A DNA stretch of 34,838 bases from JASFYU01 sp045046905. GTDB taxonomy: Bacteria; Bacteroidota; Bacteroidia; Flavobacteriales; Flavobacteriaceae. The stretch is taken from contig JASFYU010000052.1 of the NCBI GenBank assembly GCA_045046905.1, positions 1 through 34,838 of the forward strand. Direction: 5' to 3'. Numbering within the stretch: the first letter of the stretch is position 1; every line of letters starts with the position of its first letter. Position numbers and translations under genes: made by a program. The notes under the pieces were generated by a model. It did not search any database and had not been told where the DNA came from. It was given only the letters and a program-made list of their open reading frames with translations. Positions 1-7,714 of the stretch are shown here, one piece after another.

Positions 1-622
1 GATTTTCTTCTATAAAGTTCCACCCTTTTTTAAATTGAATGTTCACACTAATAGTAGCCTCAATCTTATCAGTGCCCCAAGTAGAGATTTTAGTGCATTC
101 ATCTTTATAAACAATATCTCGGTCAATATAAAACCAAGAATACTTCGCATCTCCTGGAAATACAGCTCTATTGTTTTCATTTCTAGATACTATTTTTTCA
201 TTGCTCACAGGATACAATACCGCTATGTATATTCCATACTTTTTTATGTAAATAGGGTCGTATTTCTTTGAATAAACATCATCAAAAGGTGTTTCTGCAA
301 AAATATCTCTGTCTTTACAACTACTAGACATAAAAAACCAATCTTGAAGTTTATAATGTTGTAAAGGAATGCTATCATAAAGTGCCTTTATATTAAATTC
401 AGGCAAATTGAAATGTATAGTACCATCTTTATTAATTTTTCCTAAACTAATTTCTTCTCCATTTGCTTTCGTTTGAACAAGTTCTAATGCTTCATGTGTA
501 TAATCTAACTCGCCTTCAAGATGGTTTTCAACTCTGGGCAAAGCAGTTTGTAATTGTTGTGCTTTACACGAGTGCAAATTGATTAAGATTAACAGAAAAA
601 ATATGTGCTTTTTGGCTTTCAT
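1..622 (-). CDS. lipoprotein of unknown function, 3' end outside the window
   Basis: Reading the minus strand from the ATG at 622-620 gives an open frame of about 207 codons that runs off the left edge without a stop. The N-terminus is MKAKKHIFFLLILINLHSCKAQQ: a lysine-rich start, a hydrophobic stretch and a lipobox ending in Cys19, so it is probably a lipoprotein. The rest is hydrophilic, with many aromatic residues in the second half (KYSWFYIDRD, KKGWNFIEEN), and I do not recognise a family. The residues after the Cys are KAQQ, not acidic, so nothing in the sequence argues for surface export. An open frame on the plus strand at 35-271 is a shadow of this gene. Confidence that the frame is coding is good because of the clean signal peptide and more than 200 codons without a stop; function is unknown. 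Confidence 0.75.
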   Translation of the reverse strand, partial: MKAKKHIFFLLILINLHSCKAQQLQTALPRVENHLEGELDYTHEALELVQTKANGEEISLGKINKDGTIHFNLPEFNIKALYDSIPLQHYKLQDWFFMSSSCKDRDIFAETPFDDVYSKKYDPIYIKKYGIYIAVLYPVSNEKIVSRNENNRAVFPGDAKYSWFYIDRDIVYKDECTKISTWGTDKIEATISVNIQFKKGWNFIEEN

Positions 623-695
623 GATTTTGGTTTTTTTGTACATAACTACATAGGTTATGTCGTCGACTGTTTTTTAATCTCACTAGTGGGTTTAA

Positions 696-720
696 CCTGC
701 CTGCGGTAGGCAGGCCTGCC
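696..720. repeat. REP-like palindrome
   Basis: CCTGCCT-GCGGT-AGGCAGG (696-714) is a perfect 7-bp stem with a 5-nt loop. It overlaps a second, 12-bp perfect palindrome, GGCAGGCCTGCC (709-720). The element is GC-rich in AT-rich intergenic DNA between two lipoprotein genes. A related copy sits at 1502-1524; the two share CTGCCTACCG when this one is read on the minus strand. There is no T-run, so it is not a standard terminator. Confidence 0.7.
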
Positions 721-737
721 CCGAGTTTACTCTCAAA

Positions 738-763
738 ATTAAATCTTAGGTCGAACTCCGGTT
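738..763. repeat. dispersed 26-bp repeat, copy 1
   Basis: The core CTTAGGTCGAACTC lies at 745-758. The 26-bp segment matches the reverse complement of 34746-34771 with two mismatches. The copies lie in intergenic DNA near opposite ends of the window and in opposite orientation, which suggests a dispersed flavobacterial intergenic repeat. No gene or terminator role is evident. Confidence 0.6.
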
Positions 764-778
764 CCGAGGGTATTGATA

Positions 779-1258
779 CTAATAATGTTTTTTGTTTGCT
801 TTGAATTTACCATCAGTAAGGATTAAATCTATTTGGTTATCACTGTTTTTTCCTATGGGCTTAGCAGTAAAAGAAAAGGTGCCTTCGATATAGGTATTTT
901 CATCATTGGTAATCGCAAAATTAAAATTGTTGGGTAAAGTCCACATTTTATTATTTTTTCTACCTCCCTTTCTATTTTTCAATTCTATAAAACCATATCT
1001 TTTTTTTGTTGGGTCATTACCCTTATTATTTTCAATAATTAAGTTAAACTCATATTCTGAAAGCCCAGAATTATCTGCTGTGTTTAGATAGGTTTGTCCA
1101 CTTGCTTTAAAAGCTACTATTTCTAATGTGCTTGAAAAATTTTCTCCATTTATATTGGCGGTCAAATACGAGTTATTATGGCTTATAGGTTTTTCTTTAC
1201 AACCCAAAATGCTTAGGACCAATGCGGTTAGGACCAATACTTTATATATAATCTTCAT
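779..1258 (-). CDS. small lipoprotein of unknown function
   Basis: A 159-residue protein with a signal peptide and lipobox (LSILGC, Cys20). The mature part is short and beta-rich, with the pattern ANINGENFSS near the start and TYIEGTFSFTA...LTDGKFKA near the end. This layout (NG-x-F, then G-T-F-x-F, then DGKF) recalls the small flavobacterial lipoproteins annotated as DUF6252-like; that comparison is from memory and not confirmed. It is probably anchored in a membrane facing the periplasm. It is separated from its neighbours by repeat-containing intergenic DNA, so it is likely monocistronic. A hairpin with arms GAGCCA and TGGCTC (about 1318-1348) lies upstream of the start. Function unknown. 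Confidence 0.7.
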   Translation of the reverse strand: MKIIYKVLVLTALVLSILGCKEKPISHNNSYLTANINGENFSSTLEIVAFKASGQTYLNTADNSGLSEYEFNLIIENNKGNDPTKKRYGFIELKNRKGGRKNNKMWTLPNNFNFAITNDENTYIEGTFSFTAKPIGKNSDNQIDLILTDGKFKANKKHY

Positions 1259-1635
1259 ATTGAACTTGTTTTAAGGATTTAAAGTTTTCTTTTGTCTTTC
1301 TTTTACTACGGAGTCTTGAGCCACAAAACATAGTAGCTTTTTGGCTCAAAAACCCCTAGCTGAACAGGTATATTAAATTTCACCGTAATTTATGTTAGTG
1401 TCTTAAAGCCGTAAAAAATATAGCGATCTCAGTTTCAGAATCATCATAAATTTTCAATGCATAAATGGAGGCAAATGAAATCTATGGTCTTGCTGTGAAA
1501 TCTGCCTACCGATTATGGGCAGGCGTCGAAATATTTAAAATCGATTCCTTTTAATAGCCCGTGGTGGTGTCCTTATTTTTGCATCAAAATCAACCGTTTT
1601 ATAAAAGAGTAATCCGCTCCTTTGTTTTTTGTGAC
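1259..1635. other. intergenic region without a gene
   Basis: I find no credible coding frame here. It holds an inverted repeat GAGCCA...TGGCTC near 1318-1348, whose arms are too far apart for a clear terminator, and a REP-like element at 1502-1524. The rest is AT-rich and unremarkable. It separates two minus-strand lipoprotein genes. Confidence 0.55.
1502..1524. repeat. REP-like palindrome, second copy
   Basis: CTGCC (1502-1506) pairs with GGCAG (1518-1522) around an 11-nt loop. The first ten bases, CTGCCTACCG, also occur in the minus-strand reading of the 696-714 palindrome, so both belong to one repeat family. Intergenic, with no T-run. Confidence 0.5.
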
Positions 1636-1983
1636 TTATTCACAAACAATCGCATTCAATTCTTTTTTCGCTTCTGCCTGTTCTTTTTCAAAATCAGATG
1701 TACTGCCACCGGGCACGCAATTTTTAATCTTACCTAAGGCATTGATATAGTCTACACCTGCTTTTTTATAGTTCTCACAATTGGCCTTGGTTGGGTCATC
1801 GCCGTATTTCTGTGATGCGGCAGACCATGCACTAATCTCCTTTTCTAAGTTTTTTATCCAAGAACCACTAAGGCAATTCGGGCTTAAGGGGCTGTCTTTA
1901 CCACAACTGCCAAGGCCTAACAAGATTGAGAAACAAACGGTGATTACTAGATATTTTGTATTGTGCGTATTTGCAATTCTCAT
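1636..1983 (-). CDS. small helical lipoprotein of unknown function
   Basis: A 115-residue protein. It has an N-terminal hydrophobic segment and a lipobox (LGLGSC, Cys27) followed by GKD, so it is very probably a lipoprotein. The mature chain looks mostly helical (SWIKNLEKEISAWSAASQKYGDD, FEKEQAEAKKELNAIV) and has four further cysteines (in NCLSG, ANCEN, KNCVPG and the final VCE) that could form two disulfides. It lies alone, with the AraC regulator starting divergently about 240 bases away. I do not recognise the family and the sequence offers no functional clue. Confidence 0.7.
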   Translation of the reverse strand: MRIANTHNTKYLVITVCFSILLGLGSCGKDSPLSPNCLSGSWIKNLEKEISAWSAASQKYGDDPTKANCENYKKAGVDYINALGKIKNCVPGGSTSDFEKEQAEAKKELNAIVCE

Positions 1984-2226
1984 AAACTTTCATTTAAGTT
2001 AATAATTAGGGCTTAAAAAACCTTCAGAACAACATGCCAAGAAGTATTTTTCATTACTTTGGTTAGCTGTCTAAAAATTTCATCAAAATCTATATGTGCA
2101 ACAAATGACTTTTTAGGTATGAATATTAAGGGAAAAGTTTTATTTATAGACGTTTCAAAATTAGAACAAACTTGAGAATCTGAATTGTAAAATTCGGACA
2201 TGGACCTACTTTACAGGACTTAAAAA

Positions 2227-3063
2227 ATGAAAAAAAACTTTGCCAAAAAACTAGATTTTGAAATTCCTCTCGAATTGCAAGATTATATTATCACTGCGAT
2301 TCAAGGAGAATCCGAAGCTATTATCCATACTTCATACCCAGTGCATCCAAACGGTTTTCCATTGGTCATATATGTATATAATGACATGCCCATAGTGCAT
2401 ATCAATGATGTTACGATACACCCCCAATCGAGATTACAAATAGCGGGGCAAATTCAAGATGTAGATGTAACCATGGAGATCAAGGGACTGTTCGGTCAAA
2501 TCGGGTTTTTATTATACCCGTCCACTCCGTATTATTTATTTCATAAATCGGGCAATCATTTTTTAAATACTTGGCGCGATTTTGAAAAATCGGTTCCAAT
2601 TCCTTTGAAAGACCTATACAAAGATTTATCTTACGCGACCACACCCTTAGATAGAATACCGCCTCTTTTAGATTTTTTTAAATTACTTCTAGATAATAGA
2701 TTGCCTGCAATTGCATGGATAGATGACGCATTGCGTCAAATTTATCAGTTAGGGGGGAAAATAACGCAGGAAACAATCGCCGAACAATCTGGTGTTAGCC
2801 TTCGGCATTTTAGAAGAAAATTTAAGGAAGTGGTAGGTGTCTCTCCCAAGTACTTTTGCAAAGTCATACAGCTCAATGTTGTCTTTGAACTATTGAACGC
2901 TTCTGACGAAGAAAAGCTGCATTTTTTAGCTCTTGATTGCGGCTATTATGACCAAGCACATTTTATAAATGATTTTAAGAGATTGATAGGACAAAGCCCA
3001 AGAAATTTCTTGAACGGGGAACATTCCTATGTAAAAACTTATATGGGCAGGGCAGGGGGATAA
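2227..3063 (+). CDS. AraC-family transcriptional regulator
   Basis: A 278-residue cytoplasmic DNA-binding protein. Residues 1 to about 140 form an N-terminal sensor-like domain (cupin-like; GFPLVIYVYND, then a segment rich in F, Y and P around LLYPSTPYYLF) of the kind seen in AraC regulators with a DUF6597-type N-terminus. Residues about 180-262 are the twin helix-turn-helix: the first helix pair around ETIAEQSGVSLRHFRRKFKE, the second around ALDCGYYDQAHFINDFKRLIGQSPRNF, which carries the usual GY-x-D-x-x-H-F-x-x-x-F-K-x-x-x-G-x-S-P signature. It ends 72 bases before the convergent lepA stop. Its target is not evident; the divergent neighbour at 1636-1983 is possible but unsupported. Confidence 0.9.
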   Translation: MKKNFAKKLDFEIPLELQDYIITAIQGESEAIIHTSYPVHPNGFPLVIYVYNDMPIVHINDVTIHPQSRLQIAGQIQDVDVTMEIKGLFGQIGFLLYPSTPYYLFHKSGNHFLNTWRDFEKSVPIPLKDLYKDLSYATTPLDRIPPLLDFFKLLLDNRLPAIAWIDDALRQIYQLGGKITQETIAEQSGVSLRHFRRKFKEVVGVSPKYFCKVIQLNVVFELLNASDEEKLHFLALDCGYYDQAHFINDFKRLIGQSPRNFLNGEHSYVKTYMGRAGG

Positions 3064-3135
3064 AAAACAGTGCTACTTCACAATTGTGGTACATGTTATT
3101 CCCTTTTCAAGCAACAGCAAAGAAATGGATGAAAA

Positions 3136-4932
3136 TTAGTCATTCAACTTCAATACCGCCATAAAGGCTTCTTGCGGCACTTCTACATTACCGACTTGGC
3201 GCATTCTTTTCTTTCCTTTTTTCTGTTTCTCGAGCAATTTTCGTTTTCTAGAAATATCACCGCCATAACATTTTGCCGTAACATCTTTACGCAAAGCTTT
3301 TGTGGTTTCTCTAGAGATGATTTTTGCACCAATTGCGGCCTGTATCGGAATATCAAACTGTTGTCTTGGAATGAGTTCTTTTAATTTCGCACACATTTTT
3401 TTGCCGATATTAACGGCATTGTCGGCATGTATAAGGGCTGAAAGTGCATCTACCGGCTGAGCGTTAAGCAAAATATCTACGCGTACCAATTTAGAGACCC
3501 GCATGCCGATCGGCGAATAATCAAAAGAGGCATACCCCTTTGAAACCGTTTTTAAGCGATCATAAAAATCAAATACAATCTCTGCCAAGGGCATATCAAA
3601 ACTGAGTTCTACACGTTCTGTGGTCAAATAGGTCTGATGTGTAATAATGCCTCGTTTTTCGATACAGAGCGACATCACATTACCGACAAAATCAGATTTA
3701 GTAATAATGGTAGCCTTGATAAAAGGTTCTTCTACACGATCTATGGTCGAAGGATCCGGTAGGTCGGTAGGGTTGTTCACAATCAATGGCGTATTCGGAT
3801 TTTTACGGGTGAAAGCATGGTAGCTTACATTGGGCACCGTTGTAATCACAGTCATATTGAATTCACGCTCTAGGCGCTCCTGAATAATCTCCATATGTAA
3901 CATACCCAAGAAACCACAGCGGAAGCCAAAACCAAGGGCCGCACTACTTTCTGGTTGAAAAACCAGAGAGGCATCATTAAGTTGTAATTTCTCCATTGAA
4001 GATCGGAGTTCCTCAAATTCTTCGGTATCAACGGGGTATATACCGGCGAAAACCATTGGTTTTACATCTTCAAAACCTGCAATGGCATTTTGTGTCGGCT
4101 TGGCCGCATCAGTAATGGTGTCGCCAACTTTAACTTCTTTAGCATCTTTTATTCCAGTAATTAAGTAGCCCACATCACCGGCCTTTATAACTTGTTTGGG
4201 TTGCTGGGTCAGTTTTAAAGTACCCACCTCATCTGCAAAATAGCTTTTATCGGTCGCTACGAATTTTATTTTTTGACCCTTTCTGATTTCTCCGTTGATC
4301 ACTCTGAAATACGTCTCTACACCACGAAAAGGATTGTAGACTGAATCAAAAATCAATGCTTGTAGCGATTCATCTAGATTGCCCTGTGGAGCAGGAATAC
4401 GTTCGATGACCGCACTTAATATTTCTTCGATTCCCAGACCGGTCTTGGCACTTGCAGGAATAACTTCTTCGGCCTTACACCCCAAAAGGGCTACAATATC
4501 ATCGGTAACCTCTTCAGGGCTTGCGCTGGGCAGATCTATTTTGTTCAAAACAGGAATGATTTCCAAGTCGTTTTCTAGTGCTAGGTATAAGTTGCTAATG
4601 GTCTGTGCCTGTATGCTCTGAGCGGCATCGACAACCAAGAGTGCACCCTCGCAGGCCGCAATAGATCTAGAAACTTCATAAGAGAAATCAACATGACCCG
4701 GAGTATCGATCAAATTCAATATATATTCCTCGCCTTTATAGGTATATTCCATTTGAATGGCATGACTTTTAATGGTAATACCACGCTCACGCTCCAAGTC
4801 CATACTATCTAACAACTGCTCTTTTTGTTCACGCTCGGTCACCGAACCCGTGAATTCAAGTAGGCGATCTGCCAAGGTACTTTTACCATGGTCTATATGG
4901 GCAATGATGCAAAAGTTTCGAATTCTTTTCAT
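3136..4932 (-). CDS. lepA: elongation factor 4 (LepA), ribosome back-translocase GTPase
   Basis: A 598-residue translational GTPase that acts on the ribosome. GTPase motifs are intact: G1 AHIDHGKS (residues 11-18), G2 around RGITIK (50-55), G3 DTPGH (76-80), G4 NKID (130-133), G5 SAK (161-163). EF-G-like domains II, III and V follow, and then the LepA-specific C-terminal domain (VDILLNAQPVDALSALIH, KKMCAKLKELIPRQQF, basic tail KRKLLEKQKKGKKRMRQ). The length is normal for the family. It is monocistronic, with a promoter at 5018-5045 and an untranslated leader of about 80 nt containing the 14-bp palindrome AAGAGTATACTCTT (4995-5008). Confidence 0.98.
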   Translation of the reverse strand: MKRIRNFCIIAHIDHGKSTLADRLLEFTGSVTEREQKEQLLDSMDLERERGITIKSHAIQMEYTYKGEEYILNLIDTPGHVDFSYEVSRSIAACEGALLVVDAAQSIQAQTISNLYLALENDLEIIPVLNKIDLPSASPEEVTDDIVALLGCKAEEVIPASAKTGLGIEEILSAVIERIPAPQGNLDESLQALIFDSVYNPFRGVETYFRVINGEIRKGQKIKFVATDKSYFADEVGTLKLTQQPKQVIKAGDVGYLITGIKDAKEVKVGDTITDAAKPTQNAIAGFEDVKPMVFAGIYPVDTEEFEELRSSMEKLQLNDASLVFQPESSAALGFGFRCGFLGMLHMEIIQERLEREFNMTVITTVPNVSYHAFTRKNPNTPLIVNNPTDLPDPSTIDRVEEPFIKATIITKSDFVGNVMSLCIEKRGIITHQTYLTTERVELSFDMPLAEIVFDFYDRLKTVSKGYASFDYSPIGMRVSKLVRVDILLNAQPVDALSALIHADNAVNIGKKMCAKLKELIPRQQFDIPIQAAIGAKIISRETTKALRKDVTAKCYGGDISRKRKLLEKQKKGKKRMRQVGNVEVPQEAFMAVLKLND

Positions 4933-5017
4933 TTATAATGCCCCATATTCATAGGGCGTATTTTCAGGATGCAATTTATTTTTATAGGCGGCTCAAGAGT
5001 ATACTCTTAAGGCCTTG

Positions 5018-5045
5018 CAAATATAAGGTAATTTATAAACCTCAA
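5018..5045 (-). promoter_or_regulatory. lepA promoter (Bacteroidota type)
   Basis: On the minus strand TTG (5045-5043) is followed after 17 nt by TATATTTG (5025-5018), fitting the Bacteroidota -33 TTG / -7 TAnnTTTG pattern. Transcription would start near 5011, about 80 nt before the lepA ATG. Confidence 0.5.
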
Positions 5046-5301
5046 TCTATGCGCTATATTCAAATTACGAGGGTTGAACTCAATTGCGTTTTGAATTAAG
5101 GGGTGCATTTTTTGAAAACGATAACCCAATTTATTTGTCAGGATTTTTTAGAGCGTTCATTCTAAAGTCCGAAACAACCAAATATGTATGGCTCGGACTT
5201 AGCTTAAATTTCGAAAACGCTAGCTTGATAAAATCGAAAGAGAACGGCTCGAATCTGAATAATTCGTATGTTCGATTGGGCGGTCAGAGCAACCGTACTA
5301 T
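5046..5301. other. intergenic region with a nested inverted repeat
   Basis: No gene that I can support. AAGTCCGA (5165-5172) and TCGGACTT (5193-5200) are perfect inverted arms around a 20-nt loop. Outside them, GCGTT (about 5152) and AACGC (5216-5220) are also complementary, giving a nested structure. A plus-strand TTG-started frame of 73 codons covers most of it but has no recognisable features. The region may be the remains of a small mobile or repeated element. Confidence 0.35.
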
Positions 5302-5517
5302 TTAAAACCCGCCCATAATACCTCCGCAAACCCCTAGACTTATCAAGAGATATACCCCCGCTAGTATAAAGAGTATCTTGGCTGCTTTTTTGTTTTCTTT
5401 GGACTTTAGAATGAATCCGATAATTAATAAAATTAATGCCGGACCAAACATTATCAGGAAAAGAACCAGGACAAGACCGTCTAAATTGCCAACCTCTAAA
5501 GGGAATATCACGCTCAT
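5302..5517 (-). CDS. small two-helix membrane protein
   Basis: A 71-residue protein made almost entirely of two hydrophobic segments (about 13-37, LVLVLFLIMFGPALILLIIG, and about 47-68, AKILFILAGVYLLISLGV) joined by a short basic loop (KSKENKKAAK). This is an inner-membrane hairpin with no recognised domain. Its ATG overlaps the stop of the radical SAM gene by 4 nt (5514-5517, ATGA), so translation is very likely coupled and it is the third gene of the 7653-5302 operon. That arrangement suggests a role beside the two enzymes, perhaps as a membrane partner. Function unknown. Confidence 0.7.
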   Translation of the reverse strand: MSVIFPLEVGNLDGLVLVLFLIMFGPALILLIIGFILKSKENKKAAKILFILAGVYLLISLGVCGGIMGGF

Positions 5518-6908
5518 AGCATTTCAGATTGAAGGGTTTTTAGGTAGTCGACCTTTTCATCTCTATAGAACAGATTCATGGTCTCAAAAGGAATAATTTT
5601 ATAGTCTTTGTTCACAATATGTACACATGATTTTTTAACGGCCCGCACATCAAAATTATAGGCATCTATAAATTGCATTATGATAATACGAAACAGATTG
5701 TCATACCCCATTTCTGGAGCATCGATTTCAGGAAGACAACACATAATGCTTTTTAAGTTTTCTGATGCTTTTTCAACCGAATTTCCAGTGCTGAATAGTT
5801 CGATCATTTTTCCGTGTAGTTCTTGATCTTGTTCATAAATGATAGTGTTCTTACCTTGGTTCAATAAGTCATCTGGATTGATATATCTGGTCAAGGGCAT
5901 CACTTCATCACCCAGCTTTAGGGCATAGCCCATGACCAAAGCATCAGGATTACAAGGTACAGGAATCAGGTCGTCGGACTCAAAAATTGGAGACTGTTCA
6001 AGAATTTTCCTCCGTACTTCGGTGAGTGTAATGCGGTTTTCAGCCACTTCAAAATTTTCTAATCTTCCTGCAATTTGGGTGGGCTGAAAGGTGACTCCGC
6101 GCACACATTTTTGTTTTAGGGCAAAGGCTATCGTCTCTCCCATTTCATGGTCGTTCAATCCCTTTTGCAGGGTAACCACCAAAGTTGTAGACAAGTTTAA
6201 CCTGTTTAAATGTTCTAATGCCTTGAGCCTGGTATCTGCTAGATCTGCCCCTCTTAGTTTTTGTAACACCTTGTTATCTAAGGAGTCGTATTGTAGATAA
6301 ATCTCAAAATCAGGAGCGTAGGATGCTAACTTTTCTGCAAAGTCAAAATCCTTGGCAATTCTAATCCCATTGGTATTGAGCATCAAATGGCGAATGGGCA
6401 AAGTCTTGGCATAATCCAGTATTTCGAAGAACTGAGGATGTATGGTTGGTTCACCACCACTTATCTGTACCACATCTGGTTCTCCCTCATTTTTGACAAT
6501 AGCATCCATCATTTTTTTGATTTCGACCAAGGTTCTATGTCTTCCGTAATGGGGCGACGAGGAAGCATAACAAGTGGGGCAGGTGAGGTTGCAACGATCG
6601 GTAACTTCAACAATGGTCAAACAAGAGTGTTGCTCATGGTCGGGACAAAGCCCACAATCGTAAGGGCAACCATAATGTGTTTTGGTATTGAAAGTTTTGG
6701 GGTATTCAGAGGCCTTATTATAATTGCGAATGTTTTTATAATATGCGATATCGTCGGCAATCAGTACTTTCGATTGTCCGTGTTCCTTGCAATTTTTTAG
6801 CATATATACCTTTTCATTCTCGAAAATGATCTTGGCATCTACACGGCGTAAACAAGAGGGACAAAGGCTTAGCGTAAAATCATAATAGGTATAGTTTCTG
6901 GTAGGCAT
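5514..6908 (-). CDS. radical SAM enzyme of the Tes/MJ0619-like type
   Basis: A 464-residue iron-sulfur enzyme. The radical SAM cluster motif C-x3-C-x2-C is at 106-113 (DRCNLTCPTC), followed by ISGGEPTIHP for SAM binding. Before it lies a Cys-rich N-terminus: C16-P-S-C19 and C40-x2-H43 (rubredoxin- or zinc-ribbon-like), then C81-PYD-C85-GL-C88 and C96 just ahead of the core. After the core come Cys residues in IPVPCNPD and IMCCLP that could hold auxiliary clusters. From family knowledge, the YGCPxDCGLCPxHxQHxC block next to a radical SAM core is typical of MJ0619 and archaeal tetraether lipid synthase relatives, which act on lipid chains. The bacterial substrate is unknown. It overlaps the upstream Lgt-like gene by 29 nt and the downstream membrane protein by 4 nt. 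Membership of the family is fairly sure; lipid chemistry is inference. Confidence 0.85.
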   Translation of the reverse strand: MPTRNYTYYDFTLSLCPSCLRRVDAKIIFENEKVYMLKNCKEHGQSKVLIADDIAYYKNIRNYNKASEYPKTFNTKTHYGCPYDCGLCPDHEQHSCLTIVEVTDRCNLTCPTCYASSSPHYGRHRTLVEIKKMMDAIVKNEGEPDVVQISGGEPTIHPQFFEILDYAKTLPIRHLMLNTNGIRIAKDFDFAEKLASYAPDFEIYLQYDSLDNKVLQKLRGADLADTRLKALEHLNRLNLSTTLVVTLQKGLNDHEMGETIAFALKQKCVRGVTFQPTQIAGRLENFEVAENRITLTEVRRKILEQSPIFESDDLIPVPCNPDALVMGYALKLGDEVMPLTRYINPDDLLNQGKNTIIYEQDQELHGKMIELFSTGNSVEKASENLKSIMCCLPEIDAPEMGYDNLFRIIIMQFIDAYNFDVRAVKKSCVHIVNKDYKIIPFETMNLFYRDEKVDYLKTLQSEML

Positions 6909-7653
6909 AGGAAATTCCTTTTCGGAGGGTTTTGAAATAATATAGCAAACAAATTAAGCATAAATATTGGATGCTGCTTAATCCGAATAGCAGAAAATCA
7001 TTCGGTTTAAGAAACTCGATAACAAATCGAAATATAAAATAGCAAATCATAAAAATTTTGAAATAGGTGCCGTTTTCAAATCGTTCAGTTTGTTTTTGAA
7101 GCTGTTTTAATAGCGTAAATAAGAGAACAAGAAACAGTATTTCATACAGGGCGATCGGGTGTCTTTGCAAGTCGTCGCCCAAATTCATTCCTATAAAAGA
7201 AGTTGTTTGAATACCGTAGGTAAACTCATTGATTCCTGCCAAAAAGCAGCCTATACGACCAATGATGATGCCCAAAATAATAGGCAATGTAAATAGGTCT
7301 CCTGAGGATTGTTTTTCACCGATAATTTTTTTGACCAGTTCAACACCGATCAGGCCACCAAAAAGGCCGCCCATAATGGTTTTATTGTTTACTAGCGAAA
7401 GCCATCCTTGAGCATAATGTAAGCCGGGGTTTTCAAAAAAGGCAAAGAAGCGAGAAAAGAATAAGGCCCCAAAAATGGCTCCGATAATTATCGAAAGCCG
7501 GTTGTTTGAAGAAATGAAATCTGCATGCTTTTTTCTAATAAATACATAATATCGAAATCCTATAAAAAAGGCCAAGTATTCAAGTACCAAGTGCGAGTTG
7601 ATTTTCATACCCAACACTATGGGTTCAAAAGGCAGTGAAAAGATTAAAAACAT
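6880..7653 (-). CDS. Lgt-like integral membrane enzyme (prolipoprotein diacylglyceryl transferase family)
   Basis: A 257-residue polytopic membrane protein with about seven hydrophobic segments. It has the Lgt layout: a GG-rich segment (TIMGGLFGGLIGVE), the GRIG signature (GRIGCFLAGINEFTYG) and HPIALYE, equivalent to the usual HPxQLYE. Compared with E. coli Lgt as I remember it, the signature Asn is Cys here (GRIGC instead of GRLGN) and the catalytic-loop His before GGLIG is Phe. It is therefore probably not the housekeeping Lgt but a paralogue with altered chemistry. It is first in the operon, and its end overlaps the radical SAM start by 29 nt. The start at 7653 is ATG; an internal Met at residue 16 is possible. 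Fold is confident, reaction is not. Confidence 0.8.
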   Translation of the reverse strand: MFLIFSLPFEPIVLGMKINSHLVLEYLAFFIGFRYYVFIRKKHADFISSNNRLSIIIGAIFGALFFSRFFAFFENPGLHYAQGWLSLVNNKTIMGGLFGGLIGVELVKKIIGEKQSSGDLFTLPIILGIIIGRIGCFLAGINEFTYGIQTTSFIGMNLGDDLQRHPIALYEILFLVLLFTLLKQLQKQTERFENGTYFKIFMICYFIFRFVIEFLKPNDFLLFGLSSIQYLCLICLLYYFKTLRKGISYAYQKLYLL

Positions 7654-7701
7654 GGGCTAATATAGTGCCATTTGAAGTTTTATCAGCTTCAAGATTAATC
7701 G

Positions 7702-7709
7702 TAAATTTG
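7702..7709 (+). promoter_or_regulatory. -7 promoter element of dusB, possibly leaderless
   Basis: TAAATTTG matches the Bacteroidota -7 consensus TAnnTTTG and ends only 5 nt before the dusB ATG (7715). Initiation would fall at or beside the start codon. No well-spaced -33 TTG is obvious; the nearest, at 7672, is too far. Confidence 0.4.
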
Positions 7710-7714
7710 CACCT

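Noticed and set aside
2013..2201. 62-codon minus-strand frame between the small lipoprotein and the AraC gene
   Set aside because: No signal peptide, domain or conserved motif; it fills the regulatory gap upstream of the AraC start and is short enough to be chance.
5084..5305. 73-codon plus-strand frame upstream of lepA
   Set aside because: TTG start, no recognisable features, overlaps inverted repeats and the end of the opposite-strand membrane protein gene.
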